In this document: one piece after another, positions 11,062-14,313 of the stretch | Position numbering within the stretch: position 1 is the stretch's first letter | How the letters are laid out: the number at the start of each line of letters is the position of its first letter | NCBI GenBank assembly: GCA_001414345.1 | Contig: LLCB01000652.1 | Location: 1-14,313, forward strand | Source of the DNA: Hymenoscyphus infarciens | Taxonomy: Eukaryota; Ascomycota; Leotiomycetes; Helotiales; Helotiaceae | Length of the DNA stretch: 14,313 nt | Direction of reading: 5' to 3' | Program-made: the position numbers and the translations under genes | Notes under the pieces: generated by a model | The model's database searches: none | What the model was told of the DNA's origin: nothing | The model's input: only the letters and a program-made list of their open reading frames with translations

Positions 11062-11157
11062 AGCTTTAGAGAAGGCTTTAGAAAAGGCTTAAGAGATAGG
11101 TTAAGAGATAGGTTAAAGAATAGCTTTAAAGAGGATTCTAAAAAAGATTTAAGAGAA
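11062..11157 (-). repeat. 12-bp repeat, eight diverged units, open on both strands
   Basis: Eight consecutive 12-bp units run from 11062 (agctttagagaa) to 11157, with variants such as ggcttaagagat and aggttaagagat. The - strand (relic D frame) reads Leu/Ser/Lys/Phe tetrapeptides without stops. The + strand frame at 11050-11277 is also open for 76 codons and gives Phe/Leu-Arg/Lys-Glu/Asp tetrapeptides. Because the flanking - frame stays open much further, I assign the repeat to relic D with moderate confidence. Confidence 0.6.
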
Positions 11158-12654
11158 AATAGATTTATAGAAGATAGAAAGGATAACTTTAATAAGGTAT
11201 ATGTTATTAATAACTATAGAGAGGCTTCTAAAGTTAAAAAACAAGTACTTATTATAATTTTATACTACTATATTCTATAATTTAACTCTTCTTCTAAAGT
11301 TAAAGAGTTAAAAGTTTATAATAATATTAGAAGTATTTTATAACTCTTTAGTAATTTATTATATAATCTTTAAATAACCTAACTTTTCTTAACTATTAGA
11401 GGTAGACGATAGAATAAGGCTTTTATATACTCTTATAATTTTTTAGTACCTTTTATATCTAAATAGTTATAAATATTATAAAGTTTTTAGATTCTTTAAG
11501 TAGTAAGCTTATAGTATTCTTATACTTCTATCTTAATTTAGTACTAAATCTAAGATTTCTAGTACTAGGTATAGTTAGTACTTATAAGTCTTTAATCTTT
11601 ACGATTTTAGCTAGTTTTTCTTAACTCTTATACTACTAATTTTATTATATATTCTAGTAATTATCTAGTAGTTTATTTTTTTAATAAATAGTATAGAATA
11701 ATCTTAACTAGAAAACGTTTTATATTTTTTAAAACTTATTTCTTAATATCTACTTCTCTAAGTAGTTAAAGTTTATTAAACGTTACTTAATAGGCTTTCT
11801 TATAAGCTAGAATTCAATTTAAATAAGTAAATAGCCTCTTATCTTATACTTTTAACTTAGTATCCTTCTTTTAAGTAAACTAGTTTTCTTAGATATACTA
11901 ATACTTATATAATTTAGACTATATATAGTTTTTATCTCTTATAAATTTATACTTCTTAAGATAAGTATAAATATTATTAATAGTAGCTTTATATTTATTA
12001 ATTAGTAATTAAGTTCTCTTATATCTTTTATTTAAGGTTAAACTAAGCTCTTTCTACTAAATAAGCTTATAGTACTTTATTTAAGTATTTAATAGTATCT
12101 CTCTTAAAAGAGTAGAACTTTTATAGTATATAGAGACTAAGTAGCTTTTTAATAACTAGTCTCTTTTAACTCTTTCTCTATTACTTAAACTAAGAAACTT
12201 GGTTTATTATAGTCTCTATTATAGTTAATAATCTAAGATATAAGTATATTAGTAAAATATATTTATAGTATATATTATCTTTACTATAAGTTATTAATAG
12301 TGTTTTTCTAAATATAGAGTAAACTTATATATAATATTATATTAAAATATAATATATATATAAGCTAGAAGTTACTTAGAGATAGATTAAAAAAGATAGA
12401 TTATAACCTTAAATATTTCTTTATAGTATAGATTAATAATATAAAGTATTATACTATACTAGTAAACTATATTTATTAAGCTAGTTTAATCTAAGCTTTT
12501 AAACTTATCTCTACTCTTTATTTCTATTATAGTAGCTAGAAAATAATAGAGGTATCCTTTTTTAGATAAGTTAGTACTTAACCTCTTTTCCTTTTTAAGA
12601 GTATTAATAATAGTTTAAGAAGCTTAATTAATATTATTTATAGTTAATTCTTAG

Positions 12655-12690
12655 ACTAGGTTTTAAACTAGGTCTTAAACTTGGTTTTTG
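12655..12690 (-). repeat. 12-bp tandem repeat in relic D
   Basis: Three units: actaggttttaa (12655-12666), actaggtcttaa (12667-12678), acttggtttttg (12679-12690). In the relic D frame they read Asn/Asp-Leu/Gln-Val-Gln, a short amphipathic helix-like repeat. The third unit keeps TTGG, so its Gln codon CAA survives on the - strand while the matching positions of the other two became TAA or CTA forms. Confidence 0.65.
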
Positions 12691-13659
12691 CTAGCTTCTT
12701 TAATAAAATCTTAGATAAAAAATTTACTACTACTTTAAAGAGGTTATCTATATAGAGAATATGTCTATCCTTTTTTATACTTTTACTAGAAGTTACTATC
12801 TTATCTCTAATTATATAGTATATAGCGTCTATTATTCTTATTATCTTAGAAGAAATAGATAGAGTAGATATAATTAAGAGAAGAGGATATAGTCTATTTA
12901 TAGTCTTATTTAAAAAGATTTACCTTTATATTAAATAATTCCTAGTACTAGTTTTCTATTAGTAACTAATTATAGTATATATATTTCTAAATCTTTTTAA
13001 GATCTAGTATATATTAATAAGTTAGACGAATTAATAACGTTTTTAATCCTATTACCTAGGAATACTAAGAAAGCTTTCTTATTATAGAAATTTTATAAAA
13101 AAGTTCTATTAGATATATATTAAAGCTTAATTTTAAGGAATTTGCTTCTATTAGAAAGAAACTAGTTTTAAGTATTATATATATAAAGGCTTATAGGTAT
13201 TTATAATAGGTTAATTCTATCTCTTTTATATAAGCTAAATAGTATTAGAATAAATTTTAGAATAGAAAGTAGTTATTATATAACCTACTAAGAGAATAAT
13301 AAATAACTTTTAAAATAGAAGTAGTATACTAATATAGCTATTAATATTAAAACTCTTTATTAAAAGATACCTAATCTAGAATAGGAATTATACTACTTTA
13401 ATTAGATTTTCGAGCTTTATAATTAGCTTAGTTTATTTATAATCTTTTATTTTTTTTATTAATAAATTTATTTTTAGAATCTATCTTCTAATAATTATTA
13501 GAATTATAACTAAGTCCCCTCTTACTACTAGTACTCTTACTACCTCTATCCTCTTTATTATCTATATAATATCTCTCTAAACTATTATTTAAGATACTAG
13601 ATAGCTAGTTTTAGTTATTAGTTTAAGTAGTTTATTAACGTTTATTAAGTAAATATAAA

Positions 13660-14070
13660 TAAGATAAATTTAAAGTTATATTAGTCTATTTTTATATATA
13701 TATTCTCTTTTTAATTATTTTTCTAAATTTATTAATAGTTAATTTAGAAATAGAAGAAAATTTATTACTAGTAAAATAATAAAATCTATAATTTTTATTC
13801 TTTATTTAAGAAGGTATAGTAAAATATTAGTAAGATATAGATAGAATAGGAAACTAGTATAAGATCTTAGTATATTAGTATATTAAGTTAAGCCTTAGGT
13901 AGGAATACTTATATAAGCGTTAGAGGTAGTATTTAGAGGAATTTATAACTAGCTACTACTTCTTCTATTATTTATCTAAGACTTAATAAATTATAATATA
14001 TTTATTATTCTAAAGGAGTTAGAACAATTGTAGATATAGTTACTAGATAGTTTAAATTGAATTTTAACAC
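13660..14070. other. Right intergenic stretch without a supportable gene
   Basis: Beyond the probable N-terminal side of relic D the sequence becomes very AT-rich (13681-13810) and then mixed, with no coherent frame. It includes a short direct repeat of agtatatt near 13868-13885. Positions 14021-14070 are less mutated than the rest (see findings). If relic D was a real gene, its promoter would have been here, but no element is recognisable. Confidence 0.45.
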
Positions 14071-14080
14071 TAAGAGTTTA

Positions 14081-14313
14081 GTAGATATATATATCTACTA
14101 CTAGTAAAAGTTTAGTAGTAAAAGTTTAGTAGATATATATATCTACGACTACTAAAAGTTTAGTAGATATATATATCTACTACTAGTAAGAATTTAGTAG
14201 ATATATATATCTACTACTACTAAGAATTTAGTAGATATATATATCTACTACTACTAAGAATTTAGTAGATATATATATCTACTAATACTAAAAGTTTAGT
14301 AGTAAAAGTTTAG
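14081..14313. repeat. 34-bp satellite with a palindrome in each unit
   Basis: Six perfect copies of the 18-bp palindrome gtagatatatatatctac start at 14081, 14129, 14163, 14197, 14231 and 14265. The last five are exactly 34 bp apart. The 16-bp spacer (such as tactactaagaattta) varies slightly. The first interval is 48 bp because a 14-bp agtttagtagtaaa segment is inserted, and the same 14-bp segment recurs after the last copy at about 14293-14306. The array reaches the window edge, so its length is unknown. It is non-coding: the period is not a multiple of three. Confidence 0.93.

Larger units (their letters stand above)
10500..13660 (-). pseudogene. Relic D: decayed very long coding tract
   Basis: On the - strand, in the same phase as relic B, a coherent track of about 1,050 codons runs from about 13660 down to 10500. 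Well supported stretches are 13083-13322 (three stops in 80 codons against about nine in the competing + frame), 13503-13562, 12543-12602, 11043-11162, 10863-10982 and 10683-10742, several with no stop in 20 to 40 codons. From the N-terminal side it has a Ser/Lys/Asn-rich polar segment (13480-13660), a hydrophobic and aromatic domain (12900-13350), a helix-like segment with a 12-bp repeat (12655-12690), a long Lys/Arg/Glu/Leu-rich helical part (11280-12250), a Leu/Ser repeat (11062-11157) and a basic C-terminal part. One in-frame TGA (complement of 11814-11816) is not explained by Gln loss and may have been CGA. Positions 10743-10802 hold six stops. The family is unknown; it could be two genes. 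Confidence 0.48.
1..14313. other. RIP-mutated AT-rich block
   Basis: CA and TG are almost absent on both strands across the whole window; by hand I find about 70 in total. C persists almost only before T or C, and G almost only after A or G, so AGCT, CTAG, AAGCTT and TCTAGA are common words. CpG is also scarce. This is the known footprint of repeat-induced point mutation in Pezizomycotina, which converts CpA to TpA on both strands of duplicated DNA before meiosis. Consequences visible here are that ATG occurs only about 20 times on both strands combined, TGG only twice on the + strand, and TGA about five times there, while TAA and TAG are abundant. No open reading frame of normal gene length remains. 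The block has no unmutated flank inside the window except perhaps near 14021-14070. Confidence 0.93.

Noticed and set aside
10740..11300. Copia-type gag end in + frames (basic segment followed by a possible zinc knuckle)
   Set aside because: The spacing of candidate Cys/His positions near 11190-11230 does not match a CCHC knuckle, and the - strand frame of relic D is more open over the same bases.
12543..13440. A fifth + strand relic
   Set aside because: Parts of two + frames look protein-like, but the - strand frame has fewer stops and continues without a shift into relic D, so these are probably shadows.
14081..14313. CRISPR-like array (repeats with regular spacing)
   Set aside because: The 16-bp intervals are nearly identical to one another and far too short for spacers, the repeat is a simple AT palindrome, and the DNA is fungal.
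1..14313. Mitochondrial, apicomplexan or bacterial AT-rich DNA
   Set aside because: Those genomes are AT-rich without losing CA and TG specifically, and they would show intact genes or tRNAs, which are absent here.

Overview
The window is an AT-rich block (roughly three quarters A+T by eye) from the nuclear genome of a filamentous ascomycete. It has been heavily rewritten by repeat-induced point mutation (RIP). The diagnostic sign is the near-total loss of the dinucleotides CA and TG. A hand scan of all 14.3 kb finds only about 70, where base composition alone would predict over a thousand. Surviving C is almost always followed by T or C, and surviving G is almost always preceded by A or G. 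As a result ATG, TGG and TGA are nearly absent, TAA and TAG are everywhere, and there is no intact gene, tRNA or rRNA. The species cannot be named.

Underneath the mutation four long reading tracks stay protein-like if in-frame TAA/TAG are read as former Gln or Trp codons, which is what RIP produces. Relic A lies on the + strand (about 421-4800). Relic B lies on the - strand (about 7500-4965). Relic C lies on the + strand (about 7680-10490). Relic D lies on the - strand (about 13660-10500). The layout is A> <B C> <D: dense, alternating and separated by short, even more AT-rich spacers. I recognise none of the four families. The frame calls are inference, because stop density separates the frames clearly in some stretches and poorly in others. 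The best support is that tandem repeats inside the tracks have periods divisible by three (12, 15, 24 and 42 bp, plus a 9-bp-like tract) and read as sensible peptide repeats in the assigned frame: R-S-Y-T in A; A-N-Y-K, Y-L-A-K, P-T-T-I-K and Q-Q-H in B; an eight-residue repeat in C; four-residue repeats in D.

Other features are a perfect 15-bp-stem hairpin where A and B converge, a short inverted repeat with an 18-bp duplication near the left end, a folded repeat inside C, a less mutated patch at about 14021-14070, and a 34-bp satellite at the right edge. Each satellite unit carries a perfect 18-bp palindrome, and the array runs out of the window.

Overall this looks like the mutated remains of a repeated, gene-dense segment, such as a large mobile element or a duplicated subtelomeric block. 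It does not look like an ordinary LTR retrotransposon. Nothing here is expected to be expressed as a functional protein.
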